This document shows, one piece after another, positions 18,870-29,059 of a stretch of 64,000 nt of DNA (positions are counted from its first letter, which is position 1; every line of letters starts with the position of its first letter). The DNA is from Sphingopyxis witflariensis. Lineage in GTDB: Bacteria; Pseudomonadota; Alphaproteobacteria; Sphingomonadales; Sphingomonadaceae. Both the position numbers and the translations under genes were made by a program. The stretch lies in contig NZ_NISJ01000003.1 in the NCBI RefSeq assembly GCF_002205635.1, positions 280,397 to 344,396 on the forward strand, written 5' to 3'. A model generated the notes under the pieces. That model saw only the letters and a program-made list of their open reading frames with translations. It was not told the DNA's origin and ran no database searches.

Positions 18870-19919
18870 TCACGCCGCCATGGTGAAGGGTTCAAGCCCC
18901 GCCAAGCGCGTGCGGACGGGGACATCGGGAATCTGTCGCGGCGCGAGGCCTTGAACCGCCTTGGCCATCGCGGCGATATGGGCCGGGGTCGAACCGCAGC
19001 AGCCGCCGAGAATATTGACCTGACCATGGTCGGCCCATTCGCGGACGAGGCCCGCAGTGGTGTCGGGCATCTCGTCATATTCGCCCAGTTCGTTGGGCAG
19101 ACCGGCGTTGGGATAGACCATCACCAGCGTATCGGCGAGGTCGGAGAGGACGCGGACGTGCGGGCGCAGCTGCGCAGCGCCGAACGAGCAGTTGAGCCCG
19201 ATGGTGAGCGGGCGCGCGTGGCGGACCGCATACCAGAAGGCCTCGACCGTGTGCCCCGACAGATTGCGGCCAGACAGGTCGGTGAGCGTCATCGAGATCA
19301 TCAGCGGCAGTTCGCGCCCGACCTTGGCCTCGGCCTCGAGCACCGCGGCGATCCCCGCCTTGGCGTTCAGCGTGTCGAAGATCGTCTCGATCAGGATGAA
19401 GTCGGCGCCGCCCTCGGCCAAGGCCACGACCTGATCAAGATAGACGGCCTTCAGCTCGTCGAAATCGATCTCGCGATAACCCGGGTTGTTGACGTCGGGC
19501 GACAGCGACAGCGTCTTGTTCGTCGGCCCGACCGCACCCGCGATGAAGCGGCGGCGGCCGTCGATCGCCTCATATTTATCCGCCGCCTCGCGGCCGAGGC
19601 GCGCGCTTTCATGGTTGATGTCGGCGACCAGATGCTCGGCCCCATAATCGGCCTGGCTAATGCGGTTGGCGCTGAAGGTGTTGGTCGAGACGATGTCCGA
19701 ACCGGCGGCTAGATAAGCCTCGCCGATCGCCGAGACGACGTCGGGGCGGGTCAGCGCGAGAATGTCGTTATTGCCCTTCTGATCGTGGGTCAGACCGAGG
19801 TTGCCGGCATAATCAGCCTCGACCAGCTTGCGATCCTGAATCTGGGTGCCCCAGCCACCGTCGGTGAGCAGGATGCGGCTCTTTGCCGCTTCCAACAGGG
19901 CTTCGCGTGCGCCAATCAT
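18870..19919 (-). CDS. metH: Methionine synthase, homocysteine-binding subunit
   Basis: A 349-residue homocysteine S-methyltransferase domain. The zinc-binding cysteines are Cys244 (GLNCSFGA) and Cys307/Cys308 (GGCCGSTP), which hold homocysteine thiolate. It is the missing N-terminal module of MetH, here a separate polypeptide. Its ATG overlaps the metF stop by 4 bases, so translation is coupled. Sphingomonads commonly carry metH in this split form. A stand-alone BHMT-type enzyme is unlikely given the adjacent complementary MetH gene. Confidence 0.92.
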   Translation of the reverse strand: MIGAREALLEAAKSRILLTDGGWGTQIQDRKLVEADYAGNLGLTHDQKGNNDILALTRPDVVSAIGEAYLAAGSDIVSTNTFSANRISQADYGAEHLVADINHESARLGREAADKYEAIDGRRRFIAGAVGPTNKTLSLSPDVNNPGYREIDFDELKAVYLDQVVALAEGGADFILIETIFDTLNAKAGIAAVLEAEAKVGRELPLMISMTLTDLSGRNLSGHTVEAFWYAVRHARPLTIGLNCSFGAAQLRPHVRVLSDLADTLVMVYPNAGLPNELGEYDEMPDTTAGLVREWADHGQVNILGGCCGSTPAHIAAMAKAVQGLAPRQIPDVPVRTRLAGLEPFTMAA

Positions 19920-20854
19920 GCTGCTTTCTCCGCTGCGGGCTGAACCGGCCGCATCCCCAGCAAGTGGCAGATGGCATAGCTGAGCTCGGCCCGGTTGAGG
20001 GTGTAGAAATGGAAATCGCGGACCCCGCCCGCATAGAGGCGGCGGCACATTTCCGCAGCAATCGTCGCCGAGACGAGCTGGCGCGCGGCGGGGTGATCGT
20101 CGAGCCCGTCGAACAGCGACACCATCCACGCCGGGATCACCGTCCCGCACATATCGGCCATACGGCGCGTCTGCGACACGTTCGACACGGGCAAAATGCC
20201 GGGGATGATCGGCGCGTCGATGCCTGCGGCCGCCGCGGCGTCGCGGAAGCGCAGGAAACTCTCGGGCGCGAAGAAAAATTGGGTGATCGCGCGGTTTGCG
20301 CCCGCGTCCATCTTGCGTTTCAGATTGTCGAGGTCGGATTGCACGCAATCGGAATCGGGATGCACTTCGGGATAGGCGGCGACCGAAATATCGAATGCCG
20401 CGATTTTCTTCAGCCCCGCAACGAGTTCGATCGCATTGGCATAGCCGTCGGGATGCGGCTGATAGGGCGCGCCGCCGGGCATGTCGCCGCGCAACGCGAC
20501 GATATGGCGCACCCCTGCGTCCCAATAGGCGCGGGCGACGTCATCAATTTCGCCGCGCGAGGCCTCGACGCAGGTCAGATGCGCGGCGGGCGGGACGTTG
20601 CTTTCGGCGGCGATCCGCGCGACGGTCGCATGGGTGCGCTCGCGCGTCGATCCGCCCGCGCCATAGGTGACCGAGACGAAGCGCGGCGCCAGCGGTTCGA
20701 GCGTACGGAACGTGTCCCACAGCTGCGCTTCCATCTTTTCCGTCTTGGGCGGGAAAAATTCGAAGCTGGCACCGATATCGCCAGCCAGATCGGCGAAGAG
20801 CGGCGAGGCCGCGGCGCGGCGCGCCTCGGCCAGCGAGTTTAAATTCATGGTCAT
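19916..20854 (-). CDS. metF: Methylenetetrahydrofolate reductase
   Basis: A 312-residue FAD-dependent TIM-barrel enzyme that reduces 5,10-methylene-THF to 5-methyl-THF, the methyl donor for MetH. Family motifs: FEFFPPKTEKME near residue 31, VSVTYGAGGSTRERT near 60, LRGDMPGG near 122 and ITQFFFAPESFLRF near 190. The ATG overlaps the end of the ArsR-methyltransferase gene (ATGA). A second in-frame ATG two codons later is also possible. It is the second gene of the regulator-metF-metH operon. Confidence 0.95.
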   Translation of the reverse strand: MTMNLNSLAEARRAAASPLFADLAGDIGASFEFFPPKTEKMEAQLWDTFRTLEPLAPRFVSVTYGAGGSTRERTHATVARIAAESNVPPAAHLTCVEASRGEIDDVARAYWDAGVRHIVALRGDMPGGAPYQPHPDGYANAIELVAGLKKIAAFDISVAAYPEVHPDSDCVQSDLDNLKRKMDAGANRAITQFFFAPESFLRFRDAAAAAGIDAPIIPGILPVSNVSQTRRMADMCGTVIPAWMVSLFDGLDDHPAARQLVSATIAAEMCRRLYAGGVRDFHFYTLNRAELSYAICHLLGMRPVQPAAEKAA

Positions 20855-21843
20855 GTCGCAAGCCTTTTGCGTTGTCCGTCGCCTTCGCGGGCGATCGGTG
20901 GTTGATCATCATCGCTGCGGCGGCGGCCGAGCCATAGCTTCACCGCCAGCTTTCCGCCTTCCAGCGCCTGAGTGGTTTCAAGCAGCAGTCCCGCCGAAGC
21001 GAACCAGCCGCGGATCTGCGCATCCGAAAAGCCGAGGCGGGTATGCGCGGCGAGCGCGCGCAAATCCTCATCCTCATGTGGTGCAAAATCGACGACGAGC
21101 AAATGGCCACCGCCGCGCAACACCCGGCTCGCCTCGGCGATCACCCGGTCAGGTTCGTGCGCGAAATGCAGCGCCTGATGAATGATGATGCTGTCGATGC
21201 TGGCGTCGTCCATTGGCAGATTCAGGAAATCACCCTGGATCAGGTCGATCGGTACCGTTTGGTCGGCGAGCTTCGAGCGCGCGATGCGCAACATTTCGGG
21301 GCTGCGGTCGAGCGCGGTGATGCAGCGTGCGGTCGGCGCGAAAATTTCCGCCATCCGTCCCGTTCCGGTGCCAATGTCGAGCAAATGGCCAAGCCGGCGG
21401 TTGTGCATCATCGCCAGCATCGCCGCCTCGACTTCGCTTTCGGCGACATGGCGCGACCGGATCGCATCCCATTCGGGGGCATGTTCGGCAAAATAGCGTT
21501 CGGCCGATGCCGCGCGCTCGATACGGACTGCGGCCAGGCGTCGTGCGTCATGCGCGATCACCCGCTCCTCGCGCGGCGAAAAAGCCCAGCTTTCCGCCCG
21601 CGCGACAATATCGCCGACCGGACCGCCCTGCGCGACGCGCAGAAAGACCCAGCTTCCCTCGCGGCGGCGTTCGACGATAGCGGCATCGACAAGGATGCGG
21701 ACGTGGCGCGATACGCGCGGCTGGCTCTGGCCCAGAACGACCGCGAGTTCGCCGATTGCCAGTTCCATCTCGCGCAGCAAGGCGACGATCCGCAATCGCG
21801 TCGGGTCCGCCAGGGCGCGAAAAATGTCGAGCAGCTCGGTCAT
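20851..21843 (-). CDS. sahR: ArsR-type regulator fused to SAM methyltransferase (SahR-like)
   Basis: A 330-residue protein with an ArsR winged helix at residues 1-85 (LADPTRLRIVALLRE, recognition helix around SQPRVSRHVRIL) and a class I methyltransferase fold from about 130 (SAM motif LLDIGTGTGRMAEIF at 153-167). This fusion is the form of SahR, a regulator described in proteobacteria that senses S-adenosylhomocysteine and controls methionine-cycle genes. It leads the operon with metF and split metH. A perfect palindrome lies 9 bp before its ATG, and a near copy precedes metK. The ligand and direction of control are inferred from the family. Confidence 0.85.
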   Translation of the reverse strand: MTELLDIFRALADPTRLRIVALLREMELAIGELAVVLGQSQPRVSRHVRILVDAAIVERRREGSWVFLRVAQGGPVGDIVARAESWAFSPREERVIAHDARRLAAVRIERAASAERYFAEHAPEWDAIRSRHVAESEVEAAMLAMMHNRRLGHLLDIGTGTGRMAEIFAPTARCITALDRSPEMLRIARSKLADQTVPIDLIQGDFLNLPMDDASIDSIIIHQALHFAHEPDRVIAEASRVLRGGGHLLVVDFAPHEDEDLRALAAHTRLGFSDAQIRGWFASAGLLLETTQALEGGKLAVKLWLGRRRSDDDQPPIAREGDGQRKRLAT

Positions 21844-21851
21844 GGGGGTAC

Positions 21852-21871
21852 ATATAAAGGTTTCTTTATAT
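21852..21871. promoter_or_regulatory. Predicted SahR operator before sahR-metF-metH
   Basis: ATATAAAG (21852-21859) and CTTTATAT (21864-21871) form a perfect 8 bp inverted repeat with a 4-base spacer. It lies 9 bp upstream of the regulator start. The same layout with two mismatches in one half is found at 59762-59781, 22 bp before metK. Shared geometry at two methionine-cycle genes supports an operator for the ArsR-methyltransferase regulator. Confidence 0.7.
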
Positions 21872-22077
21872 CCGGTCAACCGATGCCGGGCCGCCAATTC
21901 CGCCGCTTGCGGCACCGTCATTCCCTTATTGCGACGAACCGTGCCAGCGACAGGAAAAAAGGACATTGCGCTGATTCTAGCGAAATTGTAGCTCTGAGGG
22001 CGATTGGCACCTCGCCGGATCGAAGTTCGTATCCGAAATGCCGGTCGATCAGTTCAATCCGAGAGGGGTATACCCAA

Positions 22078-22407
22078 ATGAAGAAATCAATCACTCTGTC
22101 GCTCGTCCTGGCCGCCTCGATGGGCCTCGCTGCTTGCGCAGAAAAGAAGGCCGACGACGCGGCTGCGACCACCGAAGACGCCGCTGCGTCGGTCGAAGGT
22201 GCTGCTGATGGCGCGATGCAGGCCGCTGAAGGCGCTGCCGACGCTGCAGCTACTGCAGGCGCAGCTGCTGCCGATGCCGGCGCTGCTGCGGCTGCTGGCG
22301 GCGCGGATGCCGCCGCAACGGCTGCCGACAAGGCAACCGAAGCGGCTGGCGCTGCCAAGGAAGCTGCTGACGCCGCCAAGGGCGCGCTGGAAGAAGCTAA
22401 GAAGTAA
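22078..22407 (+). CDS. Small alanine-rich lipoprotein
   Basis: A 109-residue protein with a lipoprotein signal (lipobox LAAC at about residues 17-20) followed by a low-complexity Ala/Asp/Glu/Lys sequence likely to form a long helix. It resembles its neighbour at 22587-22916 in length and composition, so the two are probably a tandem duplication. The base sequence is strongly repetitive in GCTGC. A strong terminator follows. It is expected in the outer membrane or periplasm; function unknown. Confidence 0.75.
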   Translation: MKKSITLSLVLAASMGLAACAEKKADDAAATTEDAAASVEGAADGAMQAAEGAADAAATAGAAAADAGAAAAAGGADAAATAADKATEAAGAAKEAADAAKGALEEAKK

Positions 22408-22436
22408 GCTTCTTTTCAGCCACTTCGGCTGAAAGA

Positions 22437-22474
22437 TAAAGGGGGTCGTCGACGTTCGTCGGCGGCCCCTTTTC
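22437..22474 (+). terminator. Strong factor-independent terminator
   Basis: GGGGTCGTCGAC and GTCGGCGGCCCC pair over 12 bp, with G-T pairs and a GTTC loop, followed by TTTT. A smaller hairpin (TTTCAGCC/GGCTGAAA) precedes it. It ends transcription of the first Ala-rich lipoprotein gene. Confidence 0.8.
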
Positions 22475-22586
22475 CTTGCGCGCGAAACCCAGGCCGCGGT
22501 GCCCGGTTGCCAAGCCTCCCGTCCGGGGCTAGTCCTTGGCACAGCGTGGCCGGTGTCGGCCACCGGGGTTCTCGAAAGGAATTTTC

Positions 22587-22916
22587 ATGCGCAAATTCAT
22601 TATCGCCTCGATGGCTGCCGCGGCCTTCAGCCTCACCGCCTGTTCGGAAAAGGCTCAGGACGAAACCGCAGAAGCCGGTGCAGCCGTCGCTGACGACGCT
22701 GCCGCTGCCGGTGATGCAGCTGCCGCAGGTGCGGCCGAAGCCGCCGATGCAACCGCCGACGCCGCCAAGGATGCGGGCGCTGTTGTCGAAGGCGCCGCCA
22801 AGGACGCCGGCAATGCCATCGAAGGCACGGTGAAAGCTGCCGGCGACGCCGCCTCGACCGCCGGGGACAAGATTGCCGAAGAAACCAAGAAGGCCGAAGC
22901 GAACGACAAGAAGTAA
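22587..22916 (+). CDS. Small alanine-rich lipoprotein (paralogue)
   Basis: A 109-residue protein with a signal and lipobox (LTAC, Cys at about residue 19), then an Ala-rich, acidic and Lys-containing helix-forming sequence. Its length equals that of the gene 180 bp upstream, and the two share layout, so they look like duplicates. A GAAAGGA ribosome site precedes the ATG. The gene has its own terminator at 22948-22980. Confidence 0.75.
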   Translation: MRKFIIASMAAAAFSLTACSEKAQDETAEAGAAVADDAAAAGDAAAAGAAEAADATADAAKDAGAVVEGAAKDAGNAIEGTVKAAGDAASTAGDKIAEETKKAEANDKK

Positions 22917-22947
22917 GTCGTAGCCATGCCCTTGGCATAGTGTGAGA

Positions 22948-22980
22948 AGGGCTCCATTCTTCGTGAATGGAGCCCTTTTT
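22948..22980 (+). terminator. Strong factor-independent terminator
   Basis: AGGGCTCCATTC and GAATGGAGCCCT form a 12 bp perfect stem with a TTCG-type loop, followed by five T. It ends the second Ala-rich lipoprotein gene. The next gene starts 17 bp further on. Confidence 0.85.
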
Positions 22981-22996
22981 CGTGGAAGGCAGGATC

Positions 22997-23209
22997 ATGC
23001 TCAGCCCCAAAATCACCGCCGCCATCGCTGCCACCATAGCGCTGACACTGGTTGCGGGATGCAGCCGTACCGACAACGAACCCGGCCCCGGCGGGGTGAC
23101 CGTCAGCGAAGCCAAGGCGCTCGACGATGCCGCCGCGATGCTCGAAAGCCGCGACAACGTGCCCGCATCCGAGACCGGCACAGCCGACAACAAGAAGACG
23201 GGACAATAA
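22997..23209 (+). CDS. Small lipoprotein of unknown function
   Basis: A 70-residue protein with a hydrophobic leader and lipobox (LVAGC, Cys at about residue 22) and a short hydrophilic body. It shows no clear similarity to the two upstream lipoproteins beyond type. It lies 4 bp before the DJ-1/PfpI gene, so the two are likely co-transcribed. A frame from 22967 is open, but the ATG at 22997 gives a proper signal sequence. Confidence 0.65.
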   Translation: MLSPKITAAIAATIALTLVAGCSRTDNEPGPGGVTVSEAKALDDAAAMLESRDNVPASETGTADNKKTGQ

Positions 23210-23213
23210 TTTC

Positions 23214-23897
23214 ATGCAGGACGCCAAATCGACGCGGATCACTTTCCTGCTCTTCCCGGGCATCACCCAACTTGATTTCACCGCCCCCGCGCAGGCACTG
23301 AGCCGAATGCCGGGCGCCGAGCTTGCCGGCGCGGCGGCGAGCCTCGATCCGATCGCGACCGACAGCGGCTTTTCAATCCTGCCGACGCACGACTTCGCCT
23401 CCTGCCCGCCCGCCGACATCTTGTGCATTCCTGGAGGCCATGGCGTCGCCGACGCACTGGGCGACGACGCGACGATCGATTTCATCACGCAGCAAGCCGC
23501 AGGCGCGCAGTGGGTAACGAGCGTGTGTACCGGCGCCTTCCTGCTCGGGCGCGCCGGGCTGCTGGACGGCAAGCGCGCCACGACACATTGGGGCTATACC
23601 CATTTGCTGCCGCTGGTCGGCGCCGAGCCGACAAAGGCGCGCGTCGTCGAGGATGGAAAGATCGTCACCTGCGGCGGAGTCACGTCGGGCCTCGACTTTG
23701 CGCTGACGCTGGTCGCGCGGCTCAAGGGCGACACAGTCGCACAGGCGATCCAGCTCGCGATCGAATATAATCCCGCCCCGCCCTTCACCAGCGGCCATCC
23801 CGACCGCGCACCCGCCGAAGTCACGCTGGGACTGCGAACGCATGTCTATGATGCCGCGGCAGCGCGGATGGCGGCGGCGCTCGGCGCGACGACCTAG
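23214..23897 (+). CDS. DJ-1/PfpI-family protein (isonitrile hydratase-like)
   Basis: A 227-residue class I glutamine amidotransferase-like protein. The nucleophile elbow is the Cys of VTSVCTGAFLLGRAGLLDG, followed by the ATTHW box. This arrangement is typical of the InhA/isonitrile hydratase and AraC-associated subgroup of DJ-1/PfpI. The acidic residue before the elbow (Asp in PGITQLDFTAP) fits that subgroup. There is no DNA-binding domain. The actual substrate is unknown. It ends in a 4 bp overlap with the convergent glutamine cyclotransferase gene. Confidence 0.85.
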   Translation: MQDAKSTRITFLLFPGITQLDFTAPAQALSRMPGAELAGAAASLDPIATDSGFSILPTHDFASCPPADILCIPGGHGVADALGDDATIDFITQQAAGAQWVTSVCTGAFLLGRAGLLDGKRATTHWGYTHLLPLVGAEPTKARVVEDGKIVTCGGVTSGLDFALTLVARLKGDTVAQAIQLAIEYNPAPPFTSGHPDRAPAEVTLGLRTHVYDAAAARMAAALGATT

Positions 23898-24667
23898 CGG
23901 CAGTCGGCCAGCGCAATCTCGTACAGGTTCGGCCAATATTTTCCCGTGACGAACAGGCGCTTCTTTTTGGCATCCCATGCGATGCCGTTGAGCACAGCGT
24001 CATGACCGGTCGCGCCCGTCGCCTGTTTCAGACCTGACAGGTCGACGACACCGCGGACCGCGCCGCTGTCGGGATCGATCCGCACGATGAGTTCGGTCAT
24101 CCAGACATTGGCCCAGATTTCGCCGTCGATCGCCTCCAACTCGTTGAGCATCGGCAGCGGCCGACCGCCGATGCTGACCGTCACGCGCCTTTGCTCTTTC
24201 ATCGTCGCGGGATCGAAGAAGCGCAGTTCGGGCGTCCCGTCGCTGAGGACGAGTTCGTCGCCGTGCAGCGTGACGCCCCAGCCCTCGCCATCATAACGAA
24301 AACTGCCGGCGGGCTTCAGATCCTTGATCCGCCAGCGATGGCCGACGCCGCCCTGCCAGGTGACGCCGATGATCTGGTCGCGCCAGCGGACGATGCCCTC
24401 ACCGAACTGGTCGGAAGGCAACGGAGTCTGCGCGAGGGCCTTGCCGGTCTTGAGGTCGAGCCGCGCGACCCGCGAGCGGCCGTACTGACCGGTGCCTTCG
24501 TAAAGATGCCCGTCGTCCCAGAAGAGACCCTGGGTGAAGCTATTCCGGTCGTGCGGATAAGTTTCGACGATGCGGTAGCCGCAGCGCGACACCGCCGCGG
24601 GGGTGGTCGGCTCGGTCGCGGCGGATGGGGCCGCGATGGCAAAGGCCATGGCAAGGAACAATGTCAT
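23894..24667 (-). CDS. Glutaminyl-peptide cyclotransferase (plant/bacterial type)
   Basis: A 257-residue secreted protein with a signal peptide (about 1-18) and a five-bladed propeller typical of type I glutamine cyclotransferases. Marks of the family are SFTQGLFWDDGHLYEGTG near residue 40, GEGWGVTLHGDELVLSDGT near 125, LNELEAIDGEIWANVW near 170, and NGIAWD with LFVTGKYWPNLYEI at the end. It converts N-terminal Gln to pyroglutamate in the periplasm. The ATG at 24667 is chosen over 24730 because it gives the signal peptide directly. Confidence 0.87.
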   Translation of the reverse strand: MTLFLAMAFAIAAPSAATEPTTPAAVSRCGYRIVETYPHDRNSFTQGLFWDDGHLYEGTGQYGRSRVARLDLKTGKALAQTPLPSDQFGEGIVRWRDQIIGVTWQGGVGHRWRIKDLKPAGSFRYDGEGWGVTLHGDELVLSDGTPELRFFDPATMKEQRRVTVSIGGRPLPMLNELEAIDGEIWANVWMTELIVRIDPDSGAVRGVVDLSGLKQATGATGHDAVLNGIAWDAKKKRLFVTGKYWPNLYEIALADCR

Positions 24668-24763
24668 CGCCGCCTTGCTATGCGGACCAAGGTGAACTGG
24701 CAATGTCTCTCCTTCGTCACATCGGATCAAGTCCGGGGCGACGCAGATTGTGGGCCAGCCAAA

Positions 24764-24801
24764 GAAAAGGGCCGGAGGATTGCTCCCCCGGCCCCTTCTT
24801 T
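24764..24801 (-). terminator. Terminator after groEL
   Basis: In the minus direction AGGGGCCGG-GGGAG pairs with CCTCCGGCCCTTTT around a CAAT loop. It lies about 35 bp after the groEL stop and ends the groESL transcript; the symmetric form could also work on the other strand. Confidence 0.75.
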
Positions 24802-24834
24802 GTCAGCCGAAGCTGGGTGGCTTGGTGGCCGGAC

Positions 24835-26523
<1,689 letters not shown>

Positions 26524-26563
26524 TCATTTAAGAAATCGCGTCCGGAAGGGACGCGGGGACGGT

Positions 26564-26851
26564 TCAGGCGAGGATGCCCAGAATGTCCGATTCCTTCATG
26601 ATCAACAGCTCTTCGCCATCGACCTTGACTTCGGTGCCCGACCATTTGCCGAACAGGATGCGGTCGCCCGCCTTGACGTCGAGCGGGATGCGATCGCCGT
26701 CTTCGTCACGGATGCCTTCGCCCACAGAGACGACTTCGCCTTCCTGCGGCTTTTCCTTGGCGGTGTCGGGGATGATGATGCCGCCGGCCGTCTTTTCTTC
26801 GGCTTCGATACGGCGGACGAGCACTCGGTCGTGCAGCGGACGAAATTGCAT
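26564..26851 (-). CDS. groES: Co-chaperonin GroES (Hsp10)
   Basis: A 95-residue GroES starting [14 protein letters not shown], with the mobile loop region [18 protein letters not shown] at about residues 16-33. It caps the GroEL cavity. It is the first gene of the groESL operon, and a perfect CIRCE operator lies 33 bp upstream of its start. Confidence 0.98.
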   Translation of the reverse strand: MQFRPLHDRVLVRRIEAEEKTAGGIIIPDTAKEKPQEGEVVSVGEGIRDEDGDRIPLDVKAGDRILFGKWSGTEVKVDGEELLIMKESDILGILA

Positions 26852-26884
26852 GGATATCCCTCCAAATGGTGCAATAGATATGCT

Positions 26885-26911
26885 TTAGCACTCACGGGTC
26901 GCGAGTGCTAA
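26885..26911 (-). promoter_or_regulatory. CIRCE operator (HrcA site) of groESL
   Basis: TTAGCACTC (26885-26893), a 9-base spacer and GAGTGCTAA (26903-26911) match the CIRCE consensus exactly. HrcA represses through this site in alphaproteobacteria, so groESL is predicted to be heat-inducible by HrcA. It lies in the divergent gap shared with the unknown gene at 26992. Confidence 0.95.
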
Positions 26912-26991
26912 CAGTCGGCCATATGGGTAGGGGTCCCGGAAGCGTCAACCCGATTAAGGGAAAATTTTCGATAGCGCGGTACGGCGGCAAG

Positions 26992-27498
26992 ATGGGGTGC
27001 GAAATCACAGCTATCAAGGGCGCAACCGGGCTCGATCCACATACACTTTGGATCGAAGGGCAGATGCTTCGCGGCCGGTTTATCGACGCATTCGCTCGGC
27101 TCGAAGGTGCCGTGACCGAATATCTGATTCGCCTTGAATTCAAAGCCGCGCCACGCGCACCATTTTCTCACAAGCTGAAACATCTTACGGCAGCTCGCGA
27201 TCGTTTTTGCCAGCCCGCAAAACTCGATGATCGCGTGAAAGCAATCGGCGAGTTGAACAAGGTGCGGGCCGATGTCGTCCACGCCGCATTGACGATCATT
27301 GTTCAATATGACGAGATCAACGCCATCGAACATTGGCTAGGTTTTCAAAACGCAAGCTATCCAGAAACGCCGCTGCGTGTGTTGTCACTCAAACAATTGA
27401 AGCAGATGACGCTCGAGGCGAACCAGCTTGCTACACAGTTCAGCCAGCAACGGCTGAAGGAAGCAACCCCAGCCGCGCCCGCATCCGCCAGCGCATAA
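26992..27498 (+). CDS. Unknown protein divergent from groES
   Basis: About 168 residues from the ATG at 26992. The frame is open from 26905, inside CIRCE, so the true start is uncertain. It contains basic, helical segments (LKHLTAARDRF, LKQLKQMTLEANQLATQF), has no signal peptide and no recognised motif. It is less GC-rich than its neighbours, which suggests acquired DNA. The last 59 bp overlap the 3' end of the convergent MATE gene. Confidence 0.6.
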   Translation: MGCEITAIKGATGLDPHTLWIEGQMLRGRFIDAFARLEGAVTEYLIRLEFKAAPRAPFSHKLKHLTAARDRFCQPAKLDDRVKAIGELNKVRADVVHAALTIIVQYDEINAIEHWLGFQNASYPETPLRVLSLKQLKQMTLEANQLATQFSQQRLKEATPAAPASASA

Positions 27499-28849
27499 GC
27501 AACAGAGCCGCAACCACAACCAGCCCGACGGCGAGACCAATCCACACGCCGACACCCGCAAGCGGCGTCCAGAAACCGAGGTAGATGGCGGTGCCATAGC
27601 CCGCGATCCAGTAACCGCAGATCGCGATGATCATCGGGGTACGCGTGTCCTGCAGGCCACGCAGCACGCCCGCCGCCACCGCCTGTGCGCCGTCGAAGAG
27701 CTGGAAAGCCGCCGCGACCACCAGAAACTGCATCGCAAAGCCAACCAGCGCCGCGTTGCGCGCCGCATCGACATCGACATAGATCGACAGGACGAGCGAG
27801 GGGAACAGCCACATACTGAGCGCGGTCACCCCCATGAAACCGATGCCGAGCGCCAGCGACGCATGGCCCGCCAGCGCGATGCCGCGATGGTCGCGCGCGC
27901 CATAGGCGAGGCCGACACGGATCGTCGCCGCCTGTGCCACCCCGAACGGAATCTGGAAAGCGAGCGCCGCGACCTGAAGCGCGATCGTATGCCCGGCAAG
28001 CTCGGTCTCGCCGATCCGGCCCATCAGGAAAGCCGCGCCGGTGAACAGTCCGGCCTCGGCGAGAATCGTGAGGCTGATCGGCGCCCCAATGCGCAGCATC
28101 TCGAAAAAGCGCGACCATTCGGTGCGCCACCAATTGCCGAACAGATGATAGCGGCGCAGCCGCCGGTCGGACTGGATGATGACGACATAGGCGATCAACA
28201 TCATGCAGCTGGTGATCACGCTCGACAGCGCCGAGCCATGAAGGCCGAGCGCGGGCATACCGAGATTGCCGAAGACCAAAGTCCAGTTGCCGAGCGCGTT
28301 GACGCCCAGCGCCAGGAAGGTGATCGCGGTCGCGATCGTCGGCCGACCGAGCGCCGAGACGAAGACACGCAGCACGCTGGCCGCGATCATCGGGAACATA
28401 CCCCACATAAGGATCAGCAGGAAGCTGGCCGCATGCTCGGTAGTTTCGGGCGCCTGCCCGGTCGCGCGCATGATCGGCCCGCCCGCTGCGCAGACGCCCA
28501 TGAAGATGAGCGCGACCAGCGCGCTGAGCCACAGCGCCATGCGCACGGTGCGCCGCACTTCGCGCACCGCATGTTTACGCCGTCCAAGTTCGGCGGCGAT
28601 CAGCGGCGCCGACGCGCCGACGAGCCCGGCGCCGGTCCAGACCAGCAGTCCGAAGATCGCAACGCCCAGCGACGCCGCCGCGAGCGACGCGTCGCCGAGC
28701 CGCGCGACGAAGATAACGTCGATCGCATGAACGAGCATCTGCAACAGATTCGCCGCCGCCAGCGGCACTGCGAGCGCCAGCGTTGCGCGGAATTCCGCGC
28801 CCAGACCCTGCGGACGATGCTCGGTCAAAGGGGTGGCCTGATGCAACAT
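27440..28849 (-). CDS. MATE-family multidrug/metabolite exporter
   Basis: A 469-residue protein with about 12 hydrophobic helices in two MatE halves. The first half starts LAVPLAAANLLQMLVHAIDVIFVARLGD and contains GASAPLIAAELG. The second half has the equivalent RVGLAYGARD segment. Members export drugs or metabolites with Na+ or H+ antiport. It ends by overlapping the convergent unknown gene. Substrate unknown. Confidence 0.9.
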   Translation of the reverse strand: MLHQATPLTEHRPQGLGAEFRATLALAVPLAAANLLQMLVHAIDVIFVARLGDASLAAASLGVAIFGLLVWTGAGLVGASAPLIAAELGRRKHAVREVRRTVRMALWLSALVALIFMGVCAAGGPIMRATGQAPETTEHAASFLLILMWGMFPMIAASVLRVFVSALGRPTIATAITFLALGVNALGNWTLVFGNLGMPALGLHGSALSSVITSCMMLIAYVVIIQSDRRLRRYHLFGNWWRTEWSRFFEMLRIGAPISLTILAEAGLFTGAAFLMGRIGETELAGHTIALQVAALAFQIPFGVAQAATIRVGLAYGARDHRGIALAGHASLALGIGFMGVTALSMWLFPSLVLSIYVDVDAARNAALVGFAMQFLVVAAAFQLFDGAQAVAAGVLRGLQDTRTPMIIAICGYWIAGYGTAIYLGFWTPLAGVGVWIGLAVGLVVVAALLLMRWRMRARLGLLPSAVAG

Positions 28850-28957
28850 AGCCGGCCCGAATAGGCGCGCGGGGATGATGCTTCAATCCCGTTGCCGCAT
28901 CCTCACGGTTTTTGAGGGGGGCGGGGTGGCATAAAGGCAACAGCCTCGGCCGGCATC

Positions 28958-29053
28958 CGTCATTGCGAGCGGAGCGAAGCAATCTCCAGCCATCGACGCA
29001 GCGTGAGGCTTCCTGCTGGAGATTGCCGCGTCGCTACACTCCTCGCAATGACG
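28958..29053. repeat. Long inverted repeat (GTCATTGCGAG family), second copy
   Basis: The ends CGTCATTGCGAGCGGAGCG and TCCTCGCAATGACG are complementary, with inner arms AGCAATCTCCAGC and GCTGGAGATTGC. The unit matches 12082-12178. It lies between the MATE and Pycsar-effector-like genes. Confidence 0.8.
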
Positions 29054-29059
29054 AAGCGT

